DNA from: Shewanella marinintestina | Lineage (GTDB): Bacteria > Pseudomonadota > Gammaproteobacteria > Enterobacterales > Shewanellaceae | NCBI RefSeq assembly: GCF_023283845.1 | Contig: NZ_JAKILC010000001.1 | Location: 124,001 to 188,000, forward strand | Reading direction: 5' to 3' | Length of the DNA: 64,000 nucleotides | In this document: piece by piece, positions 19,423 to 29,617 of the stretch | How positions within the stretch are numbered: position 1 is the stretch's first letter | How the letters are laid out: each line of letters opens with the position of its first letter | Program-made: the position numbers and the translations under genes | The notes under the pieces: generated by a model | Database searches by the model: none | What the model saw: the letters and a program-made list of their open reading frames with translations, nothing else | Told to the model about the DNA's origin: nothing

Positions 19423-19750
19423 ACTATATGTGGCCTCTTCCTACTTAGACTGACGTTTTCTTTCTATAAAAAAGATACTTTAAGGTCTTGTAAAACAATA
19501 ACTTATTGCAATAAAAATACCCGTTATTCTATTTGTATTGAAATTATTCAAACCAAACATATCACTTAATAACAATTAGATTTGTATTAACCAACAAAAT
19601 ATATGTTTAACATATTTTATTGGGTTGCAATAAAAACTGTGACTAACTTAACGTTAGCGGTCATTTGTATCAAAACGTATCAATGGCTACTTGTGATTGT
19701 ATCATGAGGACGTTAGTCTGCGGCGCATGTACCTGTAGCCAGACTAAACC
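19423..19750. other. AT-rich region upstream of the first pilin-like gene
   Basis: About 330 bp, very AT-rich, with no gene. Near its right end an 8-bp inverted repeat, TTAGTCTG / CAGACTAA (19713-19747, 19-nt loop), ends just before the first available ATG. It may fold in the leader of the pilin-like mRNA. Confidence 0.5.
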
Positions 19751-20467
19751 ATGCGATTAAATACCTTTTCAATCTTCACCCAGCTTCACTTATTATGCTT
19801 TTTGCTAGTTCTTAGGATTTTTAAACATAGCACTGTTACAATTCTTCTCGATTCACCTAAGTCATTCGCAACAAAGCAAACACCAAATCTAACCGCAAAT
19901 TGTTGTTTGTCATCAACTAAAAACAACGGTTTCACTCTAGTGGAGCTGGTCGTTGTTATTATGCTTTTAGGGGTTATTACGGTACTTGCTGTGCCTAAGT
20001 TTACAGGTTTTGGCCAAGAAGCTAGGATCTCACAACTTAAAAGCTTGGCTGCGAACATAAACAGTCAAAACCAGCTTGTTTACAGCAAAAGTGTACTCGA
20101 CAATATTGAACAGCTTGAAGGCTGCAGCTATCAATGTGGTGGACACCCTAATTGGGATGTCATGGCTGGAGAATATTTTGTTGATGTTTCCGGAACTCGC
20201 CTATACGTGAGTCTAGGCTATCCACTGCCACCACTTTCTTATAGTCCTGCTGTCGAGCCTAATTATAGAATAGCATTTGGCTTACCAGAATCAGACTTTG
20301 TGTTCACTCAGGTTTGGCATCATGGTTCAGCAACCGCTATAGTCCCTGCTCAATTGCGCCATAAACTCAATGAAATTAAAGATGGTCGTTTTCAGTGCCA
20401 TATTGAATATACGTCACCAACACCCACAACGAGGTACAAACTGCAGGTTTACTCACAAAATTGCTAA
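19751..20467 (+). CDS. Type IV pilin-like protein, copy 1
   Basis: The sequence carries a prepilin cleavage motif, NG|FTLVELVVVIMLLGVI, with the cut between G60 and F61 and glutamate at mature position 5. A globular C-terminal domain holds cysteines (GCSYQC and a terminal SQNC). The 59 residues before the site include an extra hydrophobic run and are too long for a normal prepilin leader. The true start may be the TTG at 19907 (eight-residue leader), but neither start has a clear ribosome site. Its partner at 20751 is a paralog. Function as a minor or orphan pilin is inferred. Confidence 0.75.
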   Translation: MRLNTFSIFTQLHLLCFLLVLRIFKHSTVTILLDSPKSFATKQTPNLTANCCLSSTKNNGFTLVELVVVIMLLGVITVLAVPKFTGFGQEARISQLKSLAANINSQNQLVYSKSVLDNIEQLEGCSYQCGGHPNWDVMAGEYFVDVSGTRLYVSLGYPLPPLSYSPAVEPNYRIAFGLPESDFVFTQVWHHGSATAIVPAQLRHKLNEIKDGRFQCHIEYTSPTPTTRYKLQVYSQNC

Positions 20468-20750
20468 TCTCTCCAAATCATTTTGATTAGAGCGAGAAAG
20501 CATCACTTTAGTGCGGCCTAAACACAATACTGTGAATCTATATTTCAATGAAAGCAGTTCAGTACAATCTTATTTAGCAGAAGATGTAGCTTGAAAGTTA
20601 TAAACAAATTACCAAATGAACAATGGCTTATAGCTAAGTGTGAGCTTACGCTCAATATCAAAATAACCTCTTTAAGCCTCGTAAAACGCCGCTTGTTAAG
20701 ACTGAGAACAATCGATAGTCTTCGCACTTTTGTAAACTCAGACAGATTGT

Positions 20751-21317
20751 ATGCGCGCACAAAACAAGCCTATAAGCGGCTTTACAATAATTGAACTCGT
20801 TATGGTCATCGTTATACTTGCGATAATCGCTGTAATCGCTTTACCCAAGTTACTGGCTTTAGGAAGAGACGCACAAATTGCTCAGCTTCAAAATATCGCG
20901 AGTAAAGTGAATGCTCAAAGCAAAATGATTTATACAAAGAGCGCGATCGAGAACATCCATACTCTTGCAGGCTGTTCTCTATTTTCTAAACATCCACATT
21001 GTCATCGTCTATTTGGTGAATACTATATTGAAGTGGGTGGTACTAAAGTCTTTGTTAGCAATGGCTACCCGCTTGCGCCAATTAAGACCAACAATATCAT
21101 CAATAATAACTATCGCAGTGCTTTTGGTTTACCTAAGGAGGAATTCCTGATCGCTAGGGCTTCACTTCTCAGTTCCACCACTGCAGTGATCGTACCGATT
21201 AAATGGCAGGATAAATTAGCTGATATACGCAATCGACGCTTTCATTGTCATATTGAGTACCGTCAGCCGACTAAACAGCGTGAATACTCAGTCGAAGTGT
21301 TTAGCCAAGACTGTTGA
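20751..21317 (+). CDS. Type IV pilin-like protein, copy 2
   Basis: A 188-aa prepilin with a normal 10-residue leader, MRAQNKPISG, then FTIIELVMVIVILAIIAVIAL; cleavage is after G10 with glutamate at +5. It aligns with the preceding gene along its whole mature length. Shared points include DAQIAQL/EARISQL, GEY(Y/F)I/V(E/D)V, NGYPL/LGYPL, FGLP and RFHCHIEY/RFQCHIEY, ending VFSQDC/VYSQNC. No assembly genes are adjacent, so a pilus or type II secretion system elsewhere in the genome would be needed for export. The ribosome site is weak. Confidence 0.82.
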   Translation: MRAQNKPISGFTIIELVMVIVILAIIAVIALPKLLALGRDAQIAQLQNIASKVNAQSKMIYTKSAIENIHTLAGCSLFSKHPHCHRLFGEYYIEVGGTKVFVSNGYPLAPIKTNNIINNNYRSAFGLPKEEFLIARASLLSSTTAVIVPIKWQDKLADIRNRRFHCHIEYRQPTKQREYSVEVFSQDC

Positions 21318-21347
21318 ACCTAAAATTATAAATAATTGAAAACCAAT

Positions 21348-21376
21348 AAAAAGCCAGAACTAAGTTCTGGCTTTTT
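21348..21376. terminator. Bidirectional terminator after the pilin-like genes
   Basis: AAAAAGCCAGAAC, loop TAA, GTTCTGGCTTTTT. It lies between the convergent pilin-like gene and S9 peptidase gene. Confidence 0.93.
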
Positions 21377-21402
21377 ATTATATCGCGCAAATAAATGCTT
21401 GT

Positions 21403-23451
21403 TTACTTCTCAGTCCAACGGTCCATCCAACCAAGTACATTAGCGTACCATTGCTCTAGGTTGTCAGGGTTGAGGATCCAGTGATTTTCATCTGGGTAGA
21501 TTAATAACTCAGATGGAATGCCGTTACGCTGCATGTAAGTAAACGCAGCTAAGCCTTGACCATAAGGCACACGGAAGTCTTTTTCACCGTGGATAACAAG
21601 CATTGGTGTCTGCCAGTTTTCAACATAGTTGACTGGGTTAAACTTCTCATATAGCTCTTTGTTTTTATCGTATGTGCCACCAAACTCAAACTCTGGGAAC
21701 CAAAGTTCTTCAGTTACATAGTACATAGAGCGCATATCAAACAGACCGGCATGGTTAACCAGGCACTTAAAGCCATCGTTCCAGTTACCTTGGATCCAGT
21801 TCATCATGTAACCACCATAAGAACCGCCCAATGCACAGGCATTATCGCCGTCTAACCATTTTTGCTGCTTAGTCACAGCTGCTAGGCCTTTTTGCAGATC
21901 TTCAAGCGGTTTACCGCCCCAATCTTGAGTGATTGAATCGGTAAATGCTTGTCCGTAGCCCGTAGACCCGTGGAAGTCGATCATCACCACACCGTAACCG
22001 GCACCCGCCCATAACTGTGGGTTCCAACGACTGCTGAACGAGTTACCAAACGAGCCTTGTGGACCACCGTGCACTAAGAAGGCAATCGGGTACTTCTCGC
22101 CCGCTTTGTAATTAGCAGGTTTGATCCAGTAACCGTAAACCTCTTCGTTATTCCAGCCTTTAAAGCTAAATTGCTGATACTCACCAAACTTAACCTTAGC
22201 AAGCTTATCTTTGTTGATGTCAGTAATGCGATTGACGTCCTGACCATCAAGGTTCATGGTGTAAAGATCGCCCGGCTCAACCAATGACTTATGGCTAAAG
22301 ATAATCTTGTCGTTATTTACACCAACAATGCTGTTGCTACCTTCGTTATAAATAGTCTTTACATCACCAAATTGAGTGTTAACTTCAAAAATAGACACTT
22401 GGCCAACATCTTGCGCGGTAACATATAAGGTCTTATTGTCTTTACCAAATGCTAATGAGCTTGGGCTACGATCCCATAACGGCGCCACTTCTTTCTCTTG
22501 GCCTGTTACAGTGTCGCGCAGCATAATGCGGTAACGGTCAGCTTCAAAACCGGGCTTCGTCATCGCAAAGTACGCTAAGTAGCGACCGTCAGCAGAATAC
22601 GTAGGGTGTGCATCCCACGCTTTATTCGCTTCAGTTAAGTTCTCAGCCTTGCCACCAGCCACGCTCACTTTCCATAAATCATAGTTGGTGATCCAAGCTT
22701 GGTCTTTACCTGGTGCTTTAGCGGTATAAACCACATGCTTACCATCTGGCGTAAAGGTTACTTCTTCCATGCCCGAGAATGGCTTAGGCGGCGTTTCAGT
22801 ATCAAGACCTGCTGTTACATCTACTGCATCAGTCACTTTAGTGCCATTTAATTGGGCGACAAACAGGTGGCTTCTTGAATGGTCGCTCCATGTATCCCAA
22901 TGACGCACCATTAACTGTTTATATTCGCGGCCCGTGGTGTCACGCTCAGCCTCCTCGGTAAACTTGTCTTTAGAACAAGCAAGATCTTTACACTCAGGGA
23001 ACACACGCATGTTCACAACGGCTTGTTTACCATCTTGTGATAATTTAAAGCCTTCAACATCCAGAGGGAAGTCGGTAACTTGAATCGCTTCACCGCCATC
23101 AAGTGCCAGCTTGTAGATCTGACTTGAACCATCGCGCGCAGCTAAAAAATAGATACTGTTATCATTTGGACCAAAGGTCACGCTATGCTCAGTGCCGGCT
23201 GCACTGGTGATCTGTTTTGCTTGAGCTGTAGAGCTTAAATCTTGCAGATAAAGGTCAGTTGTCGCCTCTCCTTCTGCATCAATATTTTTCACGGCATAAA
23301 CAATTTTTGTGCCGTCATTAGACAATGCTGCTGAATGCAGCTTATTCATTTTAACTAAATCTTGAACGGTAAAAGGCTTTGGAGATGCGGCTTGTGCGCT
23401 AAAAACCATGCCTGCAGACGCAAGCGCCATTATGATTGCAGTTTTTTTCAT
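21403..23451 (-). CDS. Exported prolyl-oligopeptidase-family (S9) peptidase
   Basis: A predicted secreted dipeptidyl or acylaminoacyl peptidase of 682 aa. I place the start at the ATG giving MKKTAIIMALASAGMVFSAQA, a classical signal peptide cleaved after AQA; the frame stays open 20 codons upstream without purpose. A beta-propeller of TolB-like repeats fills roughly residues 30-400. The C-terminal alpha/beta hydrolase has the nucleophile serine in GGSYGGYMMNW, aspartate in GEKDFRVPYG and histidine in DENHWI. It probably degrades peptides in the periplasm. Subfamily specificity cannot be decided. Confidence 0.9.
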   Translation of the reverse strand: MKKTAIIMALASAGMVFSAQAASPKPFTVQDLVKMNKLHSAALSNDGTKIVYAVKNIDAEGEATTDLYLQDLSSTAQAKQITSAAGTEHSVTFGPNDNSIYFLAARDGSSQIYKLALDGGEAIQVTDFPLDVEGFKLSQDGKQAVVNMRVFPECKDLACSKDKFTEEAERDTTGREYKQLMVRHWDTWSDHSRSHLFVAQLNGTKVTDAVDVTAGLDTETPPKPFSGMEEVTFTPDGKHVVYTAKAPGKDQAWITNYDLWKVSVAGGKAENLTEANKAWDAHPTYSADGRYLAYFAMTKPGFEADRYRIMLRDTVTGQEKEVAPLWDRSPSSLAFGKDNKTLYVTAQDVGQVSIFEVNTQFGDVKTIYNEGSNSIVGVNNDKIIFSHKSLVEPGDLYTMNLDGQDVNRITDINKDKLAKVKFGEYQQFSFKGWNNEEVYGYWIKPANYKAGEKYPIAFLVHGGPQGSFGNSFSSRWNPQLWAGAGYGVVMIDFHGSTGYGQAFTDSITQDWGGKPLEDLQKGLAAVTKQQKWLDGDNACALGGSYGGYMMNWIQGNWNDGFKCLVNHAGLFDMRSMYYVTEELWFPEFEFGGTYDKNKELYEKFNPVNYVENWQTPMLVIHGEKDFRVPYGQGLAAFTYMQRNGIPSELLIYPDENHWILNPDNLEQWYANVLGWMDRWTEK

Positions 23452-23553
23452 CGTAATTATCTTATTGTTATCGTTAATGGTGGTTATCGTTTTCAGTTCA
23501 ATTTGTAACACACTGATTTATTTGTCAGTTGACCAGCACATTAGCCAAAATAG

Positions 23554-23580
23554 AGGGCTTAGGCAATATGCCTAAGCCTT
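23554..23580 (-). terminator. Terminator-like hairpin after the fumarase gene
   Basis: GGCTTAGGCA, loop ATA, TGCCTAAGCC, with A/T-rich extensions, between fumarase and the S9 peptidase. The T-run on the minus strand is imperfect (CTCTATTTT). Confidence 0.55.
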
Positions 23581-23655
23581 TCTAGCAAAACCGACTGCAA
23601 CAAATTATTTCAGTCGATTTAGCGAATGGGCGAAATAGCAAGCCAAAAATTAAGC

Positions 23656-25200
23656 TTATCCTTGTAACTTAACCTTCCAAATTGCTGGACCGGTTTCATG
23701 GGCATTAACCCCGTCAGAATCAACCGCCACAGTTACAGGCATATCTTTTACATCAAACTCGTAAATTGCTTCCATGCCTAAGTCTTCAAACGCCACAACG
23801 CGTGCTTTCTTAATAGCCTTAGAAACGAGGTAAGCAGCGCCGCCTACAGCCATTAAATAACAAGACTTATGTTGTTTTATTGATTCAACCGTTGCAGGAC
23901 CTCGCTCAGCTTTACCAATCATGCCCATAAGACCTGTTTTCTCAAGCATTAGCTCAGTAAACTTATCCATACGTGTTGCGGTTGTAGGACCTGCTGGGCC
24001 AACAACTTCATCACCAACCGGATCAACTGGACCCACGTAATAAATAAACTTACCTTTAAAGTCGACACCCTCAGGCAGACCTTCACCACTTTCTATTAGG
24101 CTTTGAATGCGTTTATGGGCCGCGTCACGACCTGTTAGCATTTTGCCGTTCAGCAATAAGGTGTCGCCACTCTTCCACTCTTGCATTTCGGCTTGAGTCA
24201 CTGTGTTTAAATCAACACGGCGAACACTCTCACCCACTTCCCAAGTGATTTCCGGCCAATCTTCAAGTGAAGGTGGGCTAAGATCCGCAGGACCTGTACC
24301 GTCTAAATGGAAATGAACATGACGTGTAGCCGCACAATTAGGGATCATCACAACAGGCTTAGACGCAGCATGTGTTGGAGCAGATTTGATTTTGATATCA
24401 AGTACAGTAGTTACGCCGCCAAGACCTTGCGCGCCAATACCTAATTTATTTGAACGTTCAAAAATCTCTAAACGTAGTTTTTCATCTGTGGTCTCAGCCC
24501 CGCGAGCTTGTAGTTCATGGATATCAACGGGATCCATTAATGACTCTTTTGCCATTACAGCCGCTTTTTCCGCTGTACCGCCAATACCTATACCCAGCAT
24601 ACCCGGTGGACACCAACCCGCGCCCATTGTTGGTAGAGTCTTCTCTACCCAAGCAGCAATATCATCAGATGGGTTTAACATCACCATCTTAGATTTGTTT
24701 TCAGAACCGCCACCTTTAGCAGCAATAGCCACGTCAACATGGTTACCAGGCACCATCTCAACATGCACAACTGATGGTGTATTGTCTTTGGTATTCTTAC
24801 GGCCACCAGCAGGATCGGCAACAATTGACGCACGAAGTGGGTTATCAGGATTGGTATAAGCGCGACGTACACCCTCATCAACCATTTCCTGTACGGTCAT
24901 ATCGGTTTTATCCCACTGAACGCCCATACCGATTTTAACGAAACAGGTTACAATACCCGTGTCTTGGCATAGCGGACGTTTACCTTCTGCAGACATACGT
25001 GAGTTGATAAGAATTTGCGCAATTGCATCTTTAGCGGCAGCGCTTTGCTCACGTTCGTAAGCTTCGCTCATCGCATCAACAAAGTCTTTTGGGTGATAAT
25101 AAGAGATATATTGTAGGGCATCAGCAACGCTTTCAATAAGATCGGCTTGCTTGATTACAGGGACTTCTTTGCTCACAGACACTTCCTTTTTAGCAGACAC
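23656..25200 (-). CDS. fumB: Class I (iron-sulfur) fumarate hydratase
   Basis: It interconverts fumarate and malate with an oxygen-labile [4Fe-4S] cluster. Both the alpha and beta regions are in one polypeptide of up to 514 aa. Cluster cysteines are seen in PLCQDTGIV, GWCPPGMLG and MIPNCAATRHVHF. The beta-domain motif YYVGPVDPVGDEVVGPAGPTTATRMD is intact. The outermost start is GTG at 25200 with no ribosome site. A GTG at 25176 has AAGGA seven bases upstream and is the likelier start (506 aa). Divergent from pabB. Confidence 0.93.
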   Translation of the reverse strand: MSAKKEVSVSKEVPVIKQADLIESVADALQYISYYHPKDFVDAMSEAYEREQSAAAKDAIAQILINSRMSAEGKRPLCQDTGIVTCFVKIGMGVQWDKTDMTVQEMVDEGVRRAYTNPDNPLRASIVADPAGGRKNTKDNTPSVVHVEMVPGNHVDVAIAAKGGGSENKSKMVMLNPSDDIAAWVEKTLPTMGAGWCPPGMLGIGIGGTAEKAAVMAKESLMDPVDIHELQARGAETTDEKLRLEIFERSNKLGIGAQGLGGVTTVLDIKIKSAPTHAASKPVVMIPNCAATRHVHFHLDGTGPADLSPPSLEDWPEITWEVGESVRRVDLNTVTQAEMQEWKSGDTLLLNGKMLTGRDAAHKRIQSLIESGEGLPEGVDFKGKFIYYVGPVDPVGDEVVGPAGPTTATRMDKFTELMLEKTGLMGMIGKAERGPATVESIKQHKSCYLMAVGGAAYLVSKAIKKARVVAFEDLGMEAIYEFDVKDMPVTVAVDSDGVNAHETGPAIWKVKLQG

Positions 25201-25368
25201 TTATAAATTGGCTGAAGTCACACGCAATGTTTAGTTGTTCAATTGCTTGGTGTTAATGACTTCAGTCGCCATTAAAGCTCACGTATTTTGTTTTTATTAC
25301 TTGTGTAAGCAATATGATACTCTTTCGCGAGTTTTAGTTAAACATCACATTTTAGATAGGGTTAATAG

Positions 25369-26871
25369 ATGAACAAATTGACGCAAAAAGCTGTTTTCAC
25401 CAAGCGTCTTGATTGGAATTTGAGCACAACTGAAGTATTTGCGCTTTTTGAGGATACTCAGTGGGCAATTTTACTCGATTCCGCCAATGCAGATCACAGT
25501 GATGCAAAATATGATGTGATCTGTGCCGAACCTATTGCCACTATAGTAACTAAGCTTGAAACAACCACTGTTATTCACTCTCGTAACAGACAGCCCCTTT
25601 TTCCTATTGGACAATACAATCAAGACTGCCAAGTTGAAACTCAGCTATATAACAATGCTGATATTTCACCATTTACGCTGTTAAACCAATTACTAAAAGA
25701 GCTTTACCCAGAATCTAAAACCAGCTCATTGCCTTTTAGCGCTGGGGCGATGGGCAGTTTTAGTTATGATTTAGGTCGGGGTATTGAGTCTTTACCAATT
25801 ATCGCAACAAACGATATTGCCTTACCTGAACTCAATGTAGGTTTTTATGACTGGGCGCTTATTTTTGACTATCAGGATAGCTGCTGGCATTTAGTTCATT
25901 ATCTATCTGAGCAAGCAATGATAGAACTTGAAGTACGACTGAGTAAACTCACAGATACTTTTCAAGATGAATACCTAACTGAAAAAACTAACTGCACATT
26001 TAAATTGACTAGTCAGTGGCATAACCAATTAACAAAATTAGAATATCAGCAGCGTTTTGAGCAAGTACAAAAATATCTGTTAAGTGGTGACTGTTACCAG
26101 ATAAACCTAACTCAACGCTTCAGTGCCGAGTATCAAGGTAATGAATGGCAAGCCTACAAAGCTCTTCGAGAGACTAATGGCGCACCATTTTCAGCGTTTA
26201 TGCGATTGCCGCAACATGCATTACTATCTATCTCGCCTGAACGCTTTATTCAGCATCAAGATACTAAAGTGCAAACCAAACCGATCAAAGGCACTATGCC
26301 AAGATCTAACGAACCAGAGCGTGATATTGAGCTTGCGCAGCAATTACGTATTTCTGAAAAAGATCGTTCAGAAAACCTCATGATTGTTGACCTCCTTCGT
26401 AATGATATTGGCAAGGTTGCGGTCGCTGGTAGCGTTTCAGTACCTAGTTTATTCGACGTAGAAAGCTTTCCTGCCGTCCATCACCTAGTGAGTACTGTTA
26501 CGGCAACGCTAAAACCAGAACTTAGCCCAACCGATTTATTAAAGGCCTGCTTCCCCGGTGGCTCAATTACCGGCGCACCTAAGATCCGTGCCATGTCGAT
26601 AATTGAGGAGCTTGAACCCTCAAGAAGAAGTCTCTATTGTGGTTCTATTGGGTATATCAGCCAAGATGGCAATATGGATACCAGTATCACCATTCGCACA
26701 TTAGTAGCAGAACGAGCAATAGTACAAGGCACGAATATAACCACAGGGATCATTCATTGCTGGGCTGGTGGTGGAATTGTCGCTGATTCCAAGCTTGAGT
26801 CTGAGTATCAAGAGACATTTGATAAGGTTAGCCGGATTTTACCAGTACTATCAAACATGGATAGTGCTTAA
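25369..26871 (+). CDS. pabB: Aminodeoxychorismate synthase component I
   Basis: It converts chorismate to 4-amino-4-deoxychorismate for folate synthesis, using ammonia from the PabA glutaminase. The 500-aa chorismate-binding enzyme carries the signature PIKGT, where lysine marks PabB; anthranilate synthase has PIAGT. Other blocks are SGDCYQINLTQRF, SENLMIVDLLRND and PGGSITGAPKIRAM. ATG start with TAGGG upstream. nudL follows after 91 bp on the same strand, an order I recall from related genomes. Confidence 0.95.
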   Translation: MNKLTQKAVFTKRLDWNLSTTEVFALFEDTQWAILLDSANADHSDAKYDVICAEPIATIVTKLETTTVIHSRNRQPLFPIGQYNQDCQVETQLYNNADISPFTLLNQLLKELYPESKTSSLPFSAGAMGSFSYDLGRGIESLPIIATNDIALPELNVGFYDWALIFDYQDSCWHLVHYLSEQAMIELEVRLSKLTDTFQDEYLTEKTNCTFKLTSQWHNQLTKLEYQQRFEQVQKYLLSGDCYQINLTQRFSAEYQGNEWQAYKALRETNGAPFSAFMRLPQHALLSISPERFIQHQDTKVQTKPIKGTMPRSNEPERDIELAQQLRISEKDRSENLMIVDLLRNDIGKVAVAGSVSVPSLFDVESFPAVHHLVSTVTATLKPELSPTDLLKACFPGGSITGAPKIRAMSIIEELEPSRRSLYCGSIGYISQDGNMDTSITIRTLVAERAIVQGTNITTGIIHCWAGGGIVADSKLESEYQETFDKVSRILPVLSNMDSA

Positions 26872-26962
26872 TAACTAAAAGCCGTAATGGGTTAATTCTT
26901 AGCTGATAAGTTCCACATATTGGCTAGTATCATCAGTACTTACTACATATAGGAATATAGCA

Positions 26963-27550
26963 ATGGATTTGGCAGAGTTTAGGGCTCGATATAGTTTGAA
27001 CACTTTGCCAATACTGGACTTAATCGACACTAACCCTATCGACAACAAATTACGCCAAGCAGCTGTATTAATCGCTATATATGAAATCGATAACCAATTA
27101 CAGCTTATCCTAACTAAACGGCCACCCCATCTCAGAGCACATCCAGGACAAATTAGCTTCCCAGGTGGTAAAGTTGAACATACGGATGCAAATTATCAAG
27201 CTACTGCGTTAAGAGAAGCCGAAGAGGAGATTGGTCTGGTAGCCAGTAATGTTGAGGTCATAGGCGCATTACCGGCACATAAAACATTTACAGGCTTTGA
27301 AATCACGCCTTTTGTGGCGATTGTTAAACGTAGTTTTGTGCCCGTTATTGATCCCGGTGAAGTCGATGAATACTTTACCGTACCGCTATCTTTCCTATTA
27401 AAACAATATAATCGTCATACACAGAGATTTGAGCGCAGAGGTATAAGTTACCCAGTTCACTTCATTCCATATAAAAAGCATTTTATTTGGGGAGCAACCG
27501 CAGCGATGATTGATTTACTTTGTAGGCAGCTGAGTCCCAGCCCACGATAA
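26963..27550 (+). CDS. nudL: NUDIX hydrolase, probable CoA pyrophosphatase NudL
   Basis: It likely cleaves coenzyme A derivatives into phosphopantetheine and 3',5'-ADP. The 195-aa protein has the NudL family extension LTKRPPHLRAHPGQISFPGG ahead of the Nudix box. The box itself reads GGKVEHTD...ALREAEEEIGL. The first acidic position is aspartate instead of glutamate, which is normal for this subgroup. ATG start with AGGAATAT upstream. Assignment to NudL rather than another Nudix enzyme rests on the upstream block. Confidence 0.9.
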   Translation: MDLAEFRARYSLNTLPILDLIDTNPIDNKLRQAAVLIAIYEIDNQLQLILTKRPPHLRAHPGQISFPGGKVEHTDANYQATALREAEEEIGLVASNVEVIGALPAHKTFTGFEITPFVAIVKRSFVPVIDPGEVDEYFTVPLSFLLKQYNRHTQRFERRGISYPVHFIPYKKHFIWGATAAMIDLLCRQLSPSPR

Positions 27551-27616
27551 GCCTTATTTATAGATTGCTCTGCTAAGTGATAAATATGAAGAAAACTTGA
27601 GTACTCAGGGAATTCA

Positions 27617-27952
27617 CTACACTACAAAGCGAATATACAAACCAGCAGCCAACGAGCATAAAAATAATAACGGAATATTTACCCACCAGCCGAGTCTACT
27701 ATGTTGGGCGATATAGAAGTTAAATGCTAGATTGACAAAACTAAGTCCCGCACAGATCCAAATGATATGTTCTAGTAAAACGGTTTTACTAGGATCCCAT
27801 TCAAGCCTAATTTCAGCACCATGACTTTGGTAATAACCAATTGCGGTGTCTGGACGCGCTTGGTCAAATAGCATTAGTGCATAAATAGCCAAAGACCAGC
27901 CGATTATCGATAGTGCCGACAGTATAAATTGGAACAATTTTGCTCTATTCAT
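27617..27952 (-). CDS. Hypothetical three-helix membrane protein
   Basis: A 111-aa protein with helices near residues 8-27, 60-80 and 88-108 and a soluble loop between the first two. I do not recognise the family. The start is set at the second in-frame ATG (27952), eight bases after GGA. The first ATG (27961) overlaps that ribosome site. It lies between nudL and asnS on the opposite strand. Confidence 0.6.
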   Translation of the reverse strand: MNRAKLFQFILSALSIIGWSLAIYALMLFDQARPDTAIGYYQSHGAEIRLEWDPSKTVLLEHIIWICAGLSFVNLAFNFYIAQHSRLGWWVNIPLLFLCSLAAGLYIRFVV

Positions 27953-28103
27953 GCAAGCCATCCGTAGTTTTTGTCATGATTGTCGTCAGAATAACAATTT
28001 AGGCACCAAGATACCCTACTTTCCACTTGAGAAAAGTGTTTATACAGGTAATATAAACCTCCAAATTATTTAAAAAAACGTTTCGTTGGAGAACTAAGCA
28101 ACA

Positions 28104-29504
28104 ATGAGCATTACATCTGTCGCTTCTGTGTTTAAAGGTGACTTTGCGATTGGTTCGCAAATCACAGTGCGTGGCTGGGTTAGATCCCGTCGCGATTCTA
28201 AAGCTGGGATCTCATTCCTAGCTGTTTATGATGGTTCATGTTTCGATCCTATTCAGGGTGTTGTGCCAAATAATCTAGAAAATTACACCAACGAAGTGTT
28301 AAAGCTTACTGCTGGTTGCTCTGTTGTAATGACTGGTGAAGTTGTTGAATCTCCAGGCCAAGGCCAAGCATTCGAGATGCAAGTGACTAAGGTTGAGGTT
28401 GCTGGCTTGGTTGAAGATCCAGACACCTACCCAATGGCAGCTAAGCGTCACTCGATTGAACATTTACGTGAGCTTGCTCACCTACGTCCACGCACTAACA
28501 TTATTGGTGCAGTTGCACGTGTTCGTAACTGTTTATCTCAAGCGATTCACCGCTTTTATAACGAACAAGGTTATATCTGGGTTTCTACACCACTTATCAC
28601 AGCATCTGATACAGAAGGCGCTGGTGAGATGTTCCGTGTATCAACTTTAGATCTTGAGAACTTACCACGCACCGACAAAGGTACTGTTGATTACGGTGAA
28701 GACTTCTTCGGTAAAGAATCTTTCCTAACGGTATCAGGTCAGTTGAACGCAGAAACTTACGCGTGTGCATTATCAAAAGTTTATACTTTTGGCCCTACAT
28801 TCCGTGCAGAAAACTCAAACACTAGCCGTCACTTAGCAGAATTTTGGATGGTTGAGCCTGAAGTGGCCTTTGCTAATCTAGATGATGCAGCAAAACTTGC
28901 TGAAGATATGCTTAAGTACTGTTTTAAAGCCGTACTAGAAGAGCGTCGTGACGATCTTGAGTTCTTTGCACAACGTGTAGAGAAAACCGCTATTTCTCGT
29001 CTAGAAAACTTCGTAACCAGTGATTTCGCGCAAATCGATTACACTGATGCTATCGAAATTCTTAAAGCTTGTGATAAAGACTTTGAGTACGACGTTGAAT
29101 GGGGTATCGACTTACATTCAGAGCATGAGCGCTACCTTGCAGAAGAGCACTTCAAGGCACCAGTTGTTGTTAAGAACTACCCGAAAGACATTAAAGCATT
29201 CTACATGCGCTTAAATGACGACGGTAAAACTGTAGCAGCAATGGACGTTCTAGCTCCAGGGATCGGTGAAATCATCGGTGGCGCACAGCGTGAAGAGCGT
29301 TTAGACGTACTTGACGCGCGCCTTGCTGAAATGGAACTGAGCCAAGAAGATTACTGGTGGTACCGTGACTTACGTCGTTATGGCACAGTGCCACACGCAG
29401 GTTTCGGTCTAGGTTTCGAGCGTTTGGTATCTTACGTAACAGGTGTTTCTAACATCCGTGACGTTATTCCATTCCCACGTTCGCCTAAGTCTGCAAACTT
29501 CTAG
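28104..29504 (+). CDS. asnS: Asparaginyl-tRNA synthetase
   Basis: A class IIb aminoacyl-tRNA synthetase of 466 aa that charges tRNA-Asn. The N-terminal OB-fold anticodon domain spans about residues 15-100. Motif 2 reads [19 protein letters not shown]. Motif 3 is [21 protein letters not shown], with the C-terminal FPRSP. The asparagine type is supported by [13 protein letters not shown] and by the absence of the AspRS insertion domain. ATG start after TTGGAGA. A strong terminator follows. Confidence 0.97.
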   Translation: MSITSVASVFKGDFAIGSQITVRGWVRSRRDSKAGISFLAVYDGSCFDPIQGVVPNNLENYTNEVLKLTAGCSVVMTGEVVESPGQGQAFEMQVTKVEVAGLVEDPDTYPMAAKRHSIEHLRELAHLRPRTNIIGAVARVRNCLSQAIHRFYNEQGYIWVSTPLITASDTEGAGEMFRVSTLDLENLPRTDKGTVDYGEDFFGKESFLTVSGQLNAETYACALSKVYTFGPTFRAENSNTSRHLAEFWMVEPEVAFANLDDAAKLAEDMLKYCFKAVLEERRDDLEFFAQRVEKTAISRLENFVTSDFAQIDYTDAIEILKACDKDFEYDVEWGIDLHSEHERYLAEEHFKAPVVVKNYPKDIKAFYMRLNDDGKTVAAMDVLAPGIGEIIGGAQREERLDVLDARLAEMELSQEDYWWYRDLRRYGTVPHAGFGLGFERLVSYVTGVSNIRDVIPFPRSPKSANF

Positions 29505-29542
29505 TTATTTTTGGCTAACTAAGGTTAGCGTCTAATGATTGT

Positions 29543-29570
29543 AAAAGCCTCTCATATGAGAGGCTTTTTT
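29543..29570. terminator. Terminator of asnS
   Basis: Loop-less palindrome with 13-bp arms, AAAAGCCTCTCAT / ATGAGAGGCTTTT, followed by extra T. It can act for both converging genes. Confidence 0.93.
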
Positions 29571-29617
29571 GTAGGATATAATCCTGTCAAATTAGGCCGC
29601 TAACATCAATGAATAGA

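Noticed and set aside
20591..20794. 67-codon frame overlapping the start of pilin copy 2
   Set aside because: Overlaps a well-supported gene in another frame and has low-complexity composition.
24386..24859. 157-codon frame antisense to the fumarase gene
   Set aside because: A shadow frame produced by the codon bias of the real gene; no start signal.
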